Assembly (NCBI GenBank): GCA_026008535.1
Contig: BRKX01000004.1
Coordinates: 58,536,501-58,600,500 of the forward strand
Reading direction: 5' to 3'
DNA from: Perilla frutescens
Taxonomy: Eukaryota > Streptophyta > Magnoliopsida > Lamiales > Lamiaceae
DNA length: 64,000 bases
Position 1 is the stretch's first letter, and the number at the start of each line of letters is the position of its first letter. The notes below the pieces were generated by a model. It did not search any database and was not told the origin of the DNA. It worked only from the letters and a program-made list of their open reading frames with translations. Below are positions 44,169 to 56,996 of this stretch, piece by piece. The position numbers and the translations under genes are program-made.

Positions 44169-45530
44169 GGGACATGTGGAAGTGGACATATGTTTTTTTC
44201 TTCTTCTTAATTTGTATTAAAACCTAGTACCACATTTTCCTTTGTGGGTAGTAGTACCCTTACGATGATGGTATAATTGCCTTTAATCTCATTACCAAAA
44301 GGCTCGAACCAATTTAGTCGTTAGTAATAGAAGCAAGTAAAATAGATTAACGAAGACAAATGTTTTTCTTATTTTACATTTTAACCGGAATGTAATTAAG
44401 CCTTGGGTCTTAAACAACTTTTTTTTTTTTGATTAGGGGTCTTAAACAACTTCAATAAAGTCATTAGAGTTGGTAAAATCTTTCTACTTGTGTCTAGTTT
44501 AGTTAAAATACAAAAGTAATAGATCCAATTCACCATTTGTAAGAGTTTTCAAATTAAATTAAATTTCACATTGATATCAAATTTAATTTAATACAACCCT
44601 TTCAAGGAATTCGTAACAATTAACTCCATATAAGAAGATCAAAATATCATGATAAAAAAGGCTACGTACCAATTAGAATATCTGTCATCTCTTATGGTTG
44701 ATAACTTATAATATGAGTTGTCCTTTAACGTGCGTGTATCTCTGTAATCTACTAGAATATCCTATAATATGAGAGAGAGAGAGAGATGAACCATATTCCA
44801 CGACCACCCACATCAAAATTTGGAGAATTCAATTTGGAAAATTTTGAGGCCCCATTTTACAATGTCTTTTGAAGAAAGCAAGGGTTCAAACTTCATACGG
44901 AAATCCGAGTTTTTTTTTCCTTTCTTTTTCCTGATATTGACAATACGAAGATACAATGCCAAGAGCAATCACGATAAAAAGTTGAATGTGACAACTTCAT
45001 ATTTCTCTAGGCAAAGACAATTTTTTTTTAGTACAGGCAAAGACAAATATTTTAATGCTTGCAGTTTTATAAAAATGGCAGGAGGAACTTTATCAATATG
45101 CCGTATGTGACAACTCTACAATTTTTTTGTTTTATTGAAATTCAGCTTTTATTGTTTTTTTCCCAATCAGGCCGAGTCAACTAAATAAATGCATATTTTT
45201 TCTTTTGGGTTAATTTGTTGGTATTTCATTGTTCAACTCCACTATTATCTGGTAATACAATTATGAGTCGAAATTAAAATGCACAAAAAGTATGAATTGT
45301 GTGCATTTTCTTCTTAGGTAGAAGAGGCAGTTGCTCTGTAGTTTTCGTTCAATCAAAAAGGAGAATGAATTATACCTAACAAAATAATTAAAAAAATTTC
45401 ATATAAGTAGGCTAGTTTCCCTAACTAATAATCAAGCTAGAGTTAAAAATCGCATTATTGAAGCTGCAACTAGTTCTATTACCACAAACTTGGATGAGTC
45501 AATTTAAACCTGCTACAAATAAGAGAAAAT
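44169..45530. other. Intergenic DNA downstream of MDH
   Basis: AT-rich sequence with a short GA run at about 44771-44786. The open frame at 44820-45110 has no recognisable motifs and looks fortuitous. Nothing else is supported. Confidence 0.55.
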
Positions 45531-47628
45531 TTATGAAAGGCAAGAATAAGCCAATGATTTCTCCTCACTGAGTTCTTGAGCAGTTAAATCCAACTTCTTC
45601 CGCGAAAAATCATCAATGGAGAGACCTACATACGATACAACAAAATTATTGATTTTAATATCTACAAACAAAATATGTAACGCATCACATTTACATGATC
45701 ATGCTGAGAAATAATTAGATGATGTGTGAACAAAATGCAAGAACTTCAAAATTATGTGTTTTTATATGTATGTATTCTAATCTCTTAACCTTTAACAATG
45801 GACCATTCTCCATTTTTACAGGTGATTGGAAATGAATAAATGAGACCAGCTGGGACATTGTATGATCCATCAGAGTATACACCCATAGAAACCCAAGAAC
45901 CCTGCAACGAGTGAAGAATGAGTAAATTAACCCATTCAGTTCAATGCGTTGCATCTAGATTAAGAAACCATTGATCGAATCAACAAGCAAGTGAGAGCTT
46001 AATTACCTCCGGAGTGCCAAGAACCCAGTCGCGGATATGATCACAAGCAGAACTAGCAGCAGAAAGTGCACTAGAAAACTTTCTAGCTTTGATTATAGCA
46101 GCACCACGCTGCTGGACAGTAGTTATAAACTCTCCTTTCAGCCTAACAAATATCAAAGCATTAAAATGTGCATACAAAGGATGTTAGGTATTGATAAATT
46201 TATGTCTGCAAACAGGAAACTCAATGAAACTCCAATACCATTCATCGTTACCAACAAGCTCCTGGACAGGCTTATCCCCGGATGAAGTTTTCACAGAGGC
46301 GTGGTTAACATCAGGATACTGTGTGGAGGAATGATTCCCCCAGATGATGACATTCTTCACATCTCCAACGTGCACGTTCAATCTCTCTGAAATCTGCCCG
46401 AGGGCCCTGTTGTGGTCCAATCGAGTCAAGCAAGTGATGTTCCTCTCAGGAATAGATGGAGCAAATTCCTTGAGAATCAATGCATTGGTATTGGCGGGAT
46501 TAGCAACAACCAGAACCTGCAAGTGAAAAGCCAATAAGAAGTCGCAATTCAACTGATAAAACCCATTCATTCATCTATTCATTTACTTAATTATTAAAAG
46601 AGAACAATCAAATTGAGGAATGGACAACCTTGCAGTTAGGTGCAGCATGCTTTTCAAGAGCAGAAGCTTGAGATTTGTAGATGGAGACATTTTTTGACAT
46701 CACATCTTTCCTCTCCATACCTTCTTTCCTTGGAAAGCCACCAACCATAACAGCAATATTGACACCAGTGCAAGCTTCACTGACATCTGTTGTGGCTACA
46801 ACACCTGATTTTGAACAGCAGAATACGATGGGTTTCAATTTAATGATCCCCTTTGCTCATGAACCTGATATGCATACAATCATCCACACAAGCAGAAACC
46901 TACCTTTAAGGAGAGGGAATGCTGCATCAACCAATTCCATTTTAACTCCGTTGAGTGCCTCAGCAGCAGGCGGAATATCAAGCATGTGGAGGATCACAGG
47001 CTGGTTCAGTCCCAACATAGCTCCTCTAGCAACCATAGGAACTAGAGCATACCCAATTTGCCCTGTAAAATAAATTAACTGGATGTTGCTTACACTTTGT
47101 ACAAATGCACGCAATTGCACAAGAAATCAATTTAAGGTTTTAACAAACCACGGATAAACTTCTTTTCCTCTTAAAATGATAGAATAATATAAACTATATA
47201 CCAAAGCACACAAGTTTAATTCAAAATGCATTCAAACACCACATATCTAAATAGTTCTGGATTTAACTGTCGGATGACATAATCGAAACAAAGAGGACTC
47301 AAAATTTACATCAATTTCATAAACAACTAGTTAAACATCATCACCCTCTCGAAATGACATATAAAATCTCTACATTTTCAGACGAAACACAAATCAAATA
47401 AGCATCAATCATCTAAACACAAAATCACACATCCACAACATATCAACAAATGCAGGATCTCATCTGTTGCATAGGCGTAAATAAAAATCGGATCCAACAA
47501 TCATACAATTCCAAAAAAGGAAAAACAAAAAAGCAGATTAAAACAGGAATTGCATGTTGTATGGTAAAAGAGTGCGAAATTTAACCTGCGGCGCCGGTGA
47601 CTAGAACGCGAACTGGTTCCTTCGCCAT
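45531..47628 (-). CDS. MDH: Cytosolic NAD-dependent malate dehydrogenase
   Basis: Seven exons join in phase: 47628-47586, 47062-46904, 46804-46629, 46516-46239, 46142-46007, 45901-45790 and 45625-45531. The product has 332 residues, the usual length of plant cytosolic MDH. It interconverts malate and oxaloacetate with NAD(H) in the cytosol. The N-terminus M-A-K-E-P-V-R-V-L-V-T-G-A-A runs into G-Q-I-G-Y across intron 1: the NAD-binding loop. L-T-R-L-D-H-N-R-A is the family signature, and G-N-H-S-S-T-Q holds the expected catalytic histidine. The C-terminus ends A-Y-S-C-L-S. No transit peptide is visible, which fits the cytosol. All introns have GT and AG ends; intron 1 is the longest (523 bp). 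Confidence 0.96.
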
Positions 47629-48154
47629 TGTCTTGCTGAATATTGTGGAATTGTGATGTGTGATCGACGAGATTTATGATGTTTGTGCATGAAAGCAGTG
47701 GGGAATAGTGTGAGGTACTTATATGTGCCACTGCCATACTGTGGAGGAAAAATTGAATATTTATGTAACAAACAATACAATGGGCTATGGCCGCCTATGC
47801 CTATGTGGATTCACAAAACTAACCCGGCTAAATATTCGTGTTCAAATGTGGACTACGTAAACATTGGTGGGACTCATCTACTATAATCACAAGATTTTTA
47901 AGGTATTATCGTTTGCTTTTTTAAAAATTATTTAATAAATTTTTTTAGGAAATGGATTTTATAGTTTGTTAACAATGGTAGAATGTCCAACTAAAAAAAA
48001 ACAATAAAATAGTAGAATGGTAGGATACGGATTTTATAGTTTGTTAAGAATGGTAGAGAGGCAGCAGGGTATTTACAATAATAATAATAATAATAATACA
48101 ATATCAATATGACATTTATGTTAGGAAATTAGTTTGTAGACTTTTCTAATTTAT
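47629..48154. other. MDH promoter side and AT-rich spacer
   Basis: Upstream flank of MDH, ending before the target duplication of the MULE. A short (AAT)n run lies at about 48080-48098. I cannot point to a specific regulatory motif. Confidence 0.5.
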
Positions 48155-48289
48155 TATTATAAAGACAAAAACTTATATGAGACCGTCTAACGGGTCTCTT
48201 ACGTTAGACGGATCTCCCCGACCCGACCCGTTCATATATATATATATATATTAAAAAAAATAGAAACCCTCTCGCTCGCTCGCTCGCTC

Positions 48290-48455
48290 TCTCCCACGAT
48301 TCTCTCGGTCGTCTCTTCTCCACAAGCGCCGGTGAATCACTCCCCACAACTGCAGCTTCTCCACGATTCTCTTGGTCGTCTCTTCTCCACAAGCGCCGGT
48401 GAATCACTCCCCACAACTGCAGCTTCTCTTCAAAACTGCACCAACCGCGATTCTC
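48290..48455 (+). other. Duplicated leader-like segment in the MULE
   Basis: A block of about 72 bp (CACGATTCTCTCGGTCGTC... CACAACTGCAGCTTCT) occurs twice in tandem with few differences, preceded by a CTCG run. It ends at TTCTCA|GTGAGT, a good splice donor. GC-rich and CT-rich, it looks like a captured 5' untranslated exon. Confidence 0.5.
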
Positions 48456-49363
48456 AGTGAGTATATATCTTTTTCGTTTTTCCCCCAAGAACCGAATCGA
48501 AATAATTAAGGTAATGTAATTTAGGGTTTTTGATTTTAGAATTTTAAGGCATTTTATTATGTTATAATATTGATTTTTGATTGTGGTTGCTATGAATTTT
48601 GATTTCTGCCCTTTGATGTGAGGGATGTTTTTGAAGAGACTTGTGCTTATACCCTCATTTGGGGCGCTTGCTATTCTGCGGAATCCAGATAAAATGCATA
48701 ATTTTGGTTAGAATGACTGTTGTCATCGGCTCCACAAGTTTGGCTAGTCTTACAAAATTTTCTTGCCTTGATCTGCATTACATTTTGTGTAGATACAATG
48801 TGAAGTGGTGATTGCTGTTTTCTTGATTTTGTTATTGAATTGTATTTATTAGATATGATCATGTCTTGACTTAGTTGTGTTGGTTCATTTTTGGGCTAGT
48901 TTCCCTTTAGCTAAATTTTACAACACGAGTATTGGGTGATGTTCATGGGCATGATACCTTGATGTTTCTCTGTGTTGATTTTGATCTTAAAAAAAGGCAA
49001 TCGTGCAGTCTTTGGATGCTTGATATAGCTGTAGGGATGAGGTGAGGCAGCGGACTGCTTTAGTTGCTTGAAGATAATCATAAACTATAAACAATCAAGA
49101 TATGAACTTCGCCTTGATTTCTATATGTTTTATAAACTTAGGGTCACTGCTCTAAAAGTTGATTACTTGTAGTCCATGCTGTAGGGAAATTTAGGTACAT
49201 ATATTCATCATATGATGTGCATAATTGCTTGAATATGGAGGCACTCAATTTCATCATTTTTGCTTTTCTTCTCAATTTTGACTGTGTTTTCTGTAATCTT
49301 TTGCTCATTGGTTTTGCAAACTCAAAAGTATGGTTTGCTTGGCTAAACACTTTGCTTATGCAG

Positions 49364-49540
49364 GTTTTTGAATCCTACAATTGGATGCTTCCACCTATTC
49401 TGTTATCATTGTTGATGCCGAATGGTCTAAAAGCTTTTCTTATTGCATTAGCTCTGTCTCTCGGACAGCCTACTTTTGCATTTGCAATACAAAGGTTCCA
49501 GAATAGAGGCAAGAAGGATAAAGATGTTGTAGTTAGGTAG
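49364..49540 (+). pseudogene. Captured exon of an unidentified gene in the MULE
   Basis: After a clear acceptor (TTTGCTTATGCAG) the exon encodes about 58 residues with two hydrophobic stretches (M-L-P-P-I-L-L-S-L-L-M-P and A-F-L-I-A-L-A-L-S-L) and a basic end (N-R-G-K-K-D-K). A donor TTAG|GTAGTA lies at 49536/49537, so it may be an internal exon. Codon use is gene-like. I do not recognise the family; a membrane protein is likely. Confidence 0.5.
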
Positions 49541-49544
49541 TATA

Positions 49545-50995
49545 TATATGCAGTCAACATTTTTTAGTGATACTGTATTTTTAAAATACTAATATTTGAT
49601 AGTTTTTTAGTGATACTTTTATGTTAGTTAGTGATACTTACATGCTTTTGTGATACTTATTTTTACCTAGTGATCCTTTATGTTTATTTAGTGATACTAT
49701 TTTACTTATTTTTACATTCATTGGATGGTGATACTGTATTTTTGAAATAGTGATACTTGACAAGTTTTTAGTGATAGATTTATGTTAGTTAGTGATACTT
49801 ATATTAGTTTGTGATACTTTATGTTTATTTAGTGATACTTTATGTTTATTTAGTAATACTTTGCTATTACTTAGTGATACTATTTTACTTATTTTTACAT
49901 TCATTGGATGATGATACTGTATTTTTGAAATAGTGATAATTGACAGGTTTTTAGTGATACTTTTATGTTAGTTAGTGATACTTACATCAGTTTGTGATAC
50001 TTTATGTTTATTTAGTGATACTTTTACATTCTTCAGGTTTATCTTTACTTATGACTTAGTGATTCCTGACTTTTATAAATAGGGATGCTTATTTTTTAAT
50101 TAGTGATACTTTTATGTTAATTAGTAATACTTTTATGTTACTTAGTGATACTATTTTACTTACTGTTACTTATTTCTACATTCATTAGATAGTGATACTG
50201 TATTATTATGTTATAATTTATCTTTTCTTAGTGGCTCTTTTTACTTAGTGATCCCTTGTTCGTAATTATTGAGCAAAAAAAAAGTATCATTATTTATGCG
50301 GTAAAGTATCATTATGAGTGGAGTATATCATTAACTCAAGTATCATTAACTCACATATGAGTATCATTATTTATGCGGCAAAGTATCATTACCTGTGAAG
50401 TGAAGTCTCGTTACTATAGAAAAAAGTATTACTAATTGCAGAATAAATTATCATTAATTGAAGAAAAATATCACTAATTGCGGAGAAAGTATCACAAATT
50501 GAAGAAAAGTGTCACTAATTGCGGATAAAGTATCACTAATTAGTAAAAAATATATCACTAATTGCAGAAGAAAGTATCACTAATTGCACAAGAAAATATC
50601 ACTAATTAGAAAGAAAATTATCACTAATTGCGGAAGAAAGTATCACTAATTAGATGAAAAGTATCACTGATTGCTAAAGAAAGCATCACTAATAGAAAGA
50701 AAAGTATCACTAATTGCAGAAGAAAGTATCACTAATTGCAGAAGAAAGTATCACTAATTACAAAATAAAGTATCACTAATGAGAAAGAAAAGTGTCAATT
50801 TAAAACATAATCTCAAATTGAGAATCGGGTCTATGAATACAATAAAAACTCATTCTTGAGTAAAAAAAAATATTTCATTATCATAGAGAAAAATATTATT
50901 GATTACAAAATAAAGTATCACTAATTACAAAAGAAAGTAACACTAATTACAAATAAAAGTATCACTAACACTAATTACAAATAAAAGTATCACTA
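49545..50995. repeat. Inverted array of AGTGATACTT-type repeats in the MULE
   Basis: From 49565 to about 50250 the word TTAGTGATACTT recurs about every 20-40 bp. From about 50280 to 50995 its reverse complement, AGTATCACTAA, recurs at similar spacing, often as AGTATCACTAATTGCAGAAG. The two halves form an imperfect inverted structure of about 1.4 kb with the turn near 50265. Confidence 0.85.
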
Positions 50996-52169
50996 AAAAT
51001 CTTCAACACGGTCTTGATCTTCCACCTTACAAGACCAGCAATGGCATCCTCAATGCACTTGTGACAACAAATCTGCTATAAACTCAAAACTCAAAATAGA
51101 TCTAAGAATTACTCAAAACAATTCAAATCTCCATACACGCACTAAAATAACGCAGAGCTACATCAAGTAACATTACTTCATTAATGCTTCATCCAATTCA
51201 AATTCAATCCAACTGATAAATGAAATGAAAATCAACACGGCAAAAGCGTAAACTTCCAAAATGAAAAATCACATAATTCATCTCAAATCACAAATGTTTT
51301 ACGATGACAATGTCCAAACATAACCGTAAACACGAAATATGTGGCAAAAACTTACATGTCTACTCAGAACTAAAATCACACTACAACAGAACACTCAATT
51401 AAACAAACATTCATTCATCATTTCTTACTCTATCAGAAACAATGCTAATTTAGAAGCGTAACAGTATAAAAATGAAATTTATCAAGCCTTTCTTTTTTGA
51501 TGTCTCAACACTCAAAGAAAATTAAAATTCTAAAAACCTAAAAAAGATGAAACATTTTCCTCACCTCTTTCATGAGAACCTTCCCTTATCAGCCCATCAA
51601 CATGCGCCATTCAAAGCTCATGGAACAGAGTGAAAGCGCAAAAAAATAGAAATTGAGAAGAAATCTGAAACTTCAACTAGTGATGTATAATGAGAGATCA
51701 ATAAATAAAAATAAAATCTTGATGCTTGAAGAAGAGAAAGAGAGAGACCTCCTTTCCCACACTTCAACCTATCTCGTTTAACATCATCATCAATAATCCA
51801 AGCAAAACTCATCCGTTATTATACATCCTCATTCACATACAAAAACCACTTAATTTCCTCTTTTAATACATCATTATCAATAATCCAAGCAAAACTCAAC
51901 ACAACAAAATCATTAATCTCCAAAACGAAAAATCACAGAATTTACCTCAAAATTAGAAATATAATTAATGAAAAATTCAACATCTGCAGCAATATAAACT
52001 AGGAATTATTTCAGAATCTGGAAACACTTACAAGATCTCCGATGAAATAAGAGTCGACGGATGGGTGAGAAACGAATGAACCAACCTAATCCCTTCCTCC
52101 TGCGAGTCAATCAGGACGACGACAGGCGAGCCAGCGAGCGTTTCAATTTCTTCGCCGACGGCGCTCTGC
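50996..52169. other. MULE interior, non-coding
   Basis: No frame of note. Short direct repeats such as TCATCATCAATAATCCAAGC / TCATTATCAATAATCCAAGC (51785 and 51868) show local duplication. The sequence is moderately AT-rich. Confidence 0.5.
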
Positions 52170-52365
52170 TCACGGCTTCTTCAGGATGGCGGTGAAATTT
52201 GAATTTGACACCGTTCGATTGGCGGACGATTCGAGGAAGGCGTCGAAATCCGGCATCAGATTGAGGCCGGAGATCAAATCGTCGCAGCTTTGCTGAAGGA
52301 GCTGCAGTTGCCGCTGCTCGATAAATTCTCTTGATTCGTAGCCTCTCGTTTCATCGTCTCTCTAG
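52170..52365 (-). pseudogene. Captured gene fragment near the right end of the MULE
   Basis: A GC-richer stretch gives an open minus-strand frame of about 60 codons ending in TGA at 52170. It holds Q-R-Q-L-Q-L-L-Q-Q-S-C and L-M-P-D-F-D-A-F-L-E, which look like real protein. No family is recognised. It is oriented opposite to the exon at 49364, which would mean two capture events. Confidence 0.4.
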
Positions 52366-52577
52366 CTTTTTTGCTATCAAATTGGCGGTGAAGAGATGGG
52401 GAGAAGAGGAAGAATCGGGGTGGAGAAGATGTGAATTTCATTAGGGCAACTTAGAGAGAGATAAGCTTATATTTTTTTAATATATATATATATATATATA
52501 TAATCGGGTCGGGTGGAGATCCGTCTAACGTAAGAGACCCATTAAACGATCTCACACAAGTGTGCCCCTATTATAAA

Positions 52578-53300
52578 TTATGAAAATCACTTTTGTTTTT
52601 TATAGCATCTAAACTAAAATTGTGAAAGGAAAAAAGAAATTCAATATCTTTTTTCCTTTCCTGTTCAGAGAAACCCACCCTCTTATAGCAAAATAATAAT
52701 AATGAGTATTGTATATGTAGTAGAAAACAAATTGTAGCAATTTTTTTTCCTTGACAAAAAATACAATAACATGTGGTGTGTGTATATGCACCCGAAAAGA
52801 GTGTTAATGGGTAGCACCCGTAAAGGTCTTCTCACTCATGTTTGTCAAGAAAGACTGATATTTTTTTGTAAAGAGTGTTAATGGGTAATTCCGAAACATG
52901 AAATGTTTCTTTCCCTTCTAAAAATCTAATTACGAAATTTGCATTATAAAACCTATATAATATAGAATAATAAATCCTAATTAATATAATTAATTAACCA
53001 AAATGAATAATTATAAATTATAAAACCTAATTATATGGAATAATAAACCTTAATTAATATGATTAATTACCTAAAATGATGATTATAAATATACTTAACT
53101 ATGGAATAATTAACTCTAATTTAAATAATTATCTATAAACTAAAATTAATTTAAACCCTGAATAAAAACAAATTAACAATTACCAACTAAAATTAAAATA
53201 TATAAAAACTGAAAAATGAAACCAAAAATAAACTAAAAATTGTATAACATGCCAAAACGGCGTGGTTTTGAACCACAGCATGGAGTACGGTTTTTCCCAC
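52578..53300. other. AT-rich spacer and promoter of the neuroguidin-like gene
   Basis: A diverged tandem-like run of AATTAATAT / ATAAACCTAATTA words occupies about 52960-53130. The promoter of the next gene presumably lies near 53200-53300. Confidence 0.5.
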
Positions 53301-53336
53301 CCAGTCTCAATCCCACATTCTGCCCCGCTCCAAAAA

Positions 53337-53345
53337 AAACCCTAA
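53337..53345 (+). promoter_or_regulatory. Telo-box in the leader of the neuroguidin-like gene
   Basis: AAACCCTAA is the plant telo-box, common near transcription starts of ribosomal-protein and ribosome-biogenesis genes. It lies about 150 bp before the leader splice donor (CTACG|GTAATT at about 53491), which pairs with an acceptor TTGTTCAG at 53928. Confidence 0.55.
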
Positions 53346-53973
53346 TCTGCTGAACTAGAAAAAAAAAAAAAATCTGTTAAACCCCAACCACTCCAGCCCC
53401 CTCTCCGCGCCGGCTGAAATCTTGAATAAATTGCAGGAAAGCACCGCCGTCCAAGCCGCCGTCTCTTCGTTCGAAATTTCAAAACCCTACGGTAATTCCT
53501 CACTCCAATTGGGACAACATTTTGCTACTTTGTTGCTCAATAAATTATTTTTATTTGATGTTTTGAATAGAATAGAACTTGCAGAGGACAATAAGCAATT
53601 TTGAAACTTACTACGACGTCGGCGAAGAAAGAATGAATTTTTATTTTTTTTTATTTTTTAAATTTTGCAATATTGAACATTCGTCTCAGTGTTGGGTTTA
53701 TTCCGGATGAATTGGGAGTTTTAATATACAAATTAATGTTGTGTGCACGTGTGGTTATTTTCCCCAACTATGGGTTTTCTTCTAAAATTAGAGCTTATTT
53801 TAGTTAATATCATAGTGAAATGAAGAGCTATAAAATTGTATATAACACAGTTTAAAGCATGTATTTAAATAGGTATTGTACTTACAAAAAATACCTTCTT
53901 TCTCATAATGTTTAAATTGTTGTTCAGGCCATAGACCATTGATAGTTAGTGAAATTAGTTGAAAAGCAGAAAA

Positions 53974-56315
53974 ATGACCGACGCAATTGATTCTATGCCC
54001 AGCAATGATCGAATTAGTAGGTAAGGCCATCGGGATTATTTTCTTGATAATTCATTTCAAATTTTTGTTATTCTTTTTCCATTCCTTAATTCATATGTCA
54101 TGGATGGTTCAGAGAATCTCCACAGTTAGTTGCTCTGTTAAAGGAAATGAAGGAAGGTTTGGATAACGTGAGGAGTAAAATCCAAGCTTTAACTGATAAG
54201 GTATTACTCAGTATTCAGATACTCGGAGCAAGTGTTTTTTTTAATTGACTTGATGCCATTCATGTTATTATAAATTTGTTGTTATGACTAAACATAATAG
54301 TATTGTCTCTTGGATGCTTAGAGGGAGGTGGGTGGAAGCGAGCTAGTCAATCTTGAGTTTTTTTTATACCCAACTCACTCATTTACACCCCTTAGTGGAA
54401 GCTATTAATTTTGGTTGTTCACTTAAATTATTTTATATACAGGTGAAAGCAGGTAATTTCCCGACATCGGATGGGATAGGCTATCTTGAGGCCAAACACT
54501 TGCTTCTTCTGAACTATTGTCAGTCTCTTGTCTATTTTCTACTTCACAAGGCCAAAGGATTATCAGTTCTGGAGCATCCAGTTGTTAGGAATCTTGTTGA
54601 GATTAGATTATTCTTAGAGAAGGTATCTCTTTATATCTTTGATCATATTTGGACTGGTTGTAGAGATAGAATGAGAAGAAACCACTTTTATATATAGAAA
54701 ATTTGTAGAAATAGGTTGTTTGTTAGTATTACATTGTGAATTTTCATTTCCGTTTCTTTAGGACTTATCTTCCTTGATCTCTTGATTTCATGCAGATTCG
54801 CCCAATAGACAGGAAAATGCAATATCAAATTCAAAAGCTAACAAATACCACAACAGCGATAGAAAATTCTGGTTTGCCTGAGAAGGAAACAGATAAAACA
54901 GAGAAGGCGGAGGACTTGTTAAAATATCGCCCAAATCCAGATTTGCTCATCAGCAAAACAAATGCAAATTCAGAGGTGATTGAACCATAAATCAACAGCA
55001 GTTGGTTATTCTAATTAATTACTGCTATTATTTGTAGCTTATCCTCCTATCATTTCCTTTTTGGGTGCAAAAGAGTAAAATGAATTTATTTTACAGGATG
55101 GTTCTGGTGTATATCGACCCCCAAAATTTGCCCCAACTGCTATGGAGGAAGATAAGATGTCAAGAAAGGAGAAAAATGCTTTGAGAAAAGAAACGCAAAT
55201 GTTGCGACAAGCAAACCAGAGTACTTATGTTAGAGAATTAATGGATGATATGGAGGGAAAACCTGAGGAGGTGAGTGGATGGCACTACTATTTAACCATA
55301 TACATTTTTCTTTCACTGAACTATGTGTTGATTTATTTTTGGCCATGCAAAATACAGATTAGAGAAAATGTAGGAGCAGAGAGTAGAGAAGCAACTAAGT
55401 ACATTGCTAAGATGGAAGAACGTTCTCGACAAGAAGAGGAACTTTTTACTCGTGCACCACTGACCAAAGCTGAGAAACAGAAGATGAAACATCTAACCAA
55501 GTCTAGAAATGGGTAACTTCCCGAGAAGCATAGAAGAAAGCTACATTTTTTAATGAGTCATCTTGCTGGATAATGTTTTGTTTCCCCTATGCAATTTTAA
55601 TCAATTAAATGTGGCTCTCTCTTGGTTGTGTCAGGTTGCATGGTCTCACTGAAAGCTTCTATGATGAGGTAAGAACTCTAACCCATGATGATGGTGCCCC
55701 AGACGAAATTACCAGTTTTAATGATGCTGGCCGTGGAGAGAGGAAATTTAAGAAGCGTAAGGTATGGCCCTGTACTTCTTATCTCTCTTTAAGAAATGTT
55801 CTTACAGCTCTTTTGTTGTCTAATAATCTTATTTCAAGGAGATATGCCTTCATCCAAATGTCACCTTGCTTAACACAGATTATCTTTTGTAATGTCTATG
55901 GTTTAATATGATTGCTAAATATGTCTTATTATTATACGGCACTTTCTATTGTTGACACATCCAATTTGTCTGATTTGAAAACTGAAATCCAACATATAGC
56001 TTCTTGTGTTAATTGTTGCTTTTTAAAATCGATTGGGCTTAGTCAGTCCATTTGGACTCTTTAAGCAGTTTATCTTTGTTAGCTTGTTCGAGAAATTCTC
56101 ACTATCATTAGCAACTCTTCATTCACTAAATATTTCTCGTCTCTTCTCAGCTTACACCATGGTGTTTTAGTGAAACTATGACTTAGGAAATATAGAACAA
56201 TCTTGTTTCTTAGATGAAATTGTTTCTCATTTCTGTTGCGTCATTAGATGACTCATTTTGTATAGGATATCATAACAAAAGTTGCTTATGCGCTTGTTTA
56301 CAGAGAAAGCATTGA
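53974..56315 (+). CDS. Sas10/Utp3/C1D family protein, neuroguidin-like
   Basis: Eight coding exons join in phase: 53974-54020, 54113-54200, 54443-54622, 54796-54975, 55097-55270, 55358-55512, 55635-55761 and 56304-56315, giving 320 residues. The third exon holds the Sas10/Utp3/C1D segment (Y-L-E-A-K-H-L-L-L-L-N-Y-C and V-R-N-L-V-E-I-R). Later come Y-R-P-P-K-F-A-P-T, a charged part rich in E, K and R, and a basic tail ending K-K-R-K-R-K-H, likely nuclear or nucleolar. The family works in small-subunit rRNA processing; neuroguidin/Lcp5 is the closest subtype by layout. An untranslated exon and intron precede the start codon. The telo-box fits a ribosome-biogenesis gene. Confidence 0.9.
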
Positions 56316-56599
56316 GTCGAGGCGTAGTCAGGAGACACCGAGCCAACTAATATATGCTTCAGAACATGATGGACATTGAGATGTGTGGAAGTTTTACCAA
56401 ATACAGAGAAGAGATCATTGTTGGCATAGACTTGTTGTAAACGACATGTTTAATTTTTGCTTCTTGATTTCGCTCAAAATATATCTCATTTAGAAATGAT
56501 TGCCTTTTACAATTGCAACTCATCATATGATCTGGAGTAGCGGACACTTGTAGAAATGTTTCGTTTTGAATTAAGCGTGTACGTGTACCTTTCATTTCT

Positions 56600-56645
<46 letters not shown>
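56316..56645 (+). other. 3' end of the neuroguidin-like gene and (TA)n run
   Basis: The 3' untranslated region runs into an (AT)n tract at 56602-56645, which marks the insertion site of the next element. Confidence 0.55.
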
Positions 56646-56648
<3 letters not shown>

Positions 56649-56996
56649 TAGAGATCAAATGAGAACCAATGCCCTGTGTAGGAACTAGGAACTAATATGG
56701 AGCGTTGGATCAATGATTTTCTAAGGCTCAGATCAATCTCAAAAAAATGGGGTCAAAAATGTAATATCTTAAGAATTATATTAAGTTAAGGGTATATATG
56801 TCATTGTAATGCATATCAATTATCTGCAGTAAATATATCTGTTCCATATATAGTGGGATTTATATGGAACGGTTTTTTTTTTGGACGGTTTTCACAACTC
56901 ATTTTTTTACAGATTTGTATCTATTGGTGTTTCATATATTGCTTGCGCCTCTTACGGTAGAAGAAGTCGTTCCGGATAATTTTTTTTATCGGCGTC

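Larger units (their letters stand above)
48164..52568. mobile_element. Mutator-like element (Pack-MULE-like), non-autonomous
   Basis: The termini are inverted copies over about 75 bp: ATGAGACCGTCTAACGGGTC on the left and, reversed from the right, GTGAGATCGTTTAATGGGTC. Both continue with CTCTTACGTTAGACGGATCT and a GACCCGA block, then a (TA)n run. A perfect 9-bp duplication TATTATAAA (48155-48163 and 52569-52577) is the Mutator hallmark. No transposase is present. Inside are apparent host gene fragments (48270-49540 on +, 52170-52365 on -) and a long inverted array (49560-50995), so it resembles a Pack-MULE of 4.4 kb. Confidence 0.83.

Noticed and set aside
44820..45110. Open frame of 96 codons downstream of MDH
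   Set aside because: No conserved motif, runs of F and N, and no context; judged fortuitous.
20643..47628. A single metabolic cluster of PHT1, PPCK and MDH
   Set aside because: MDH is about 20 kb away beyond a large transposon nest and I saw no shared regulatory site for it, so only the PHT1-PPCK pair is proposed.
49560..51000. CRISPR-like regularly spaced repeats
   Set aside because: The AGTGATACTT words are short, irregularly spaced and inverted halfway, inside a plant transposon; this is not a CRISPR array.
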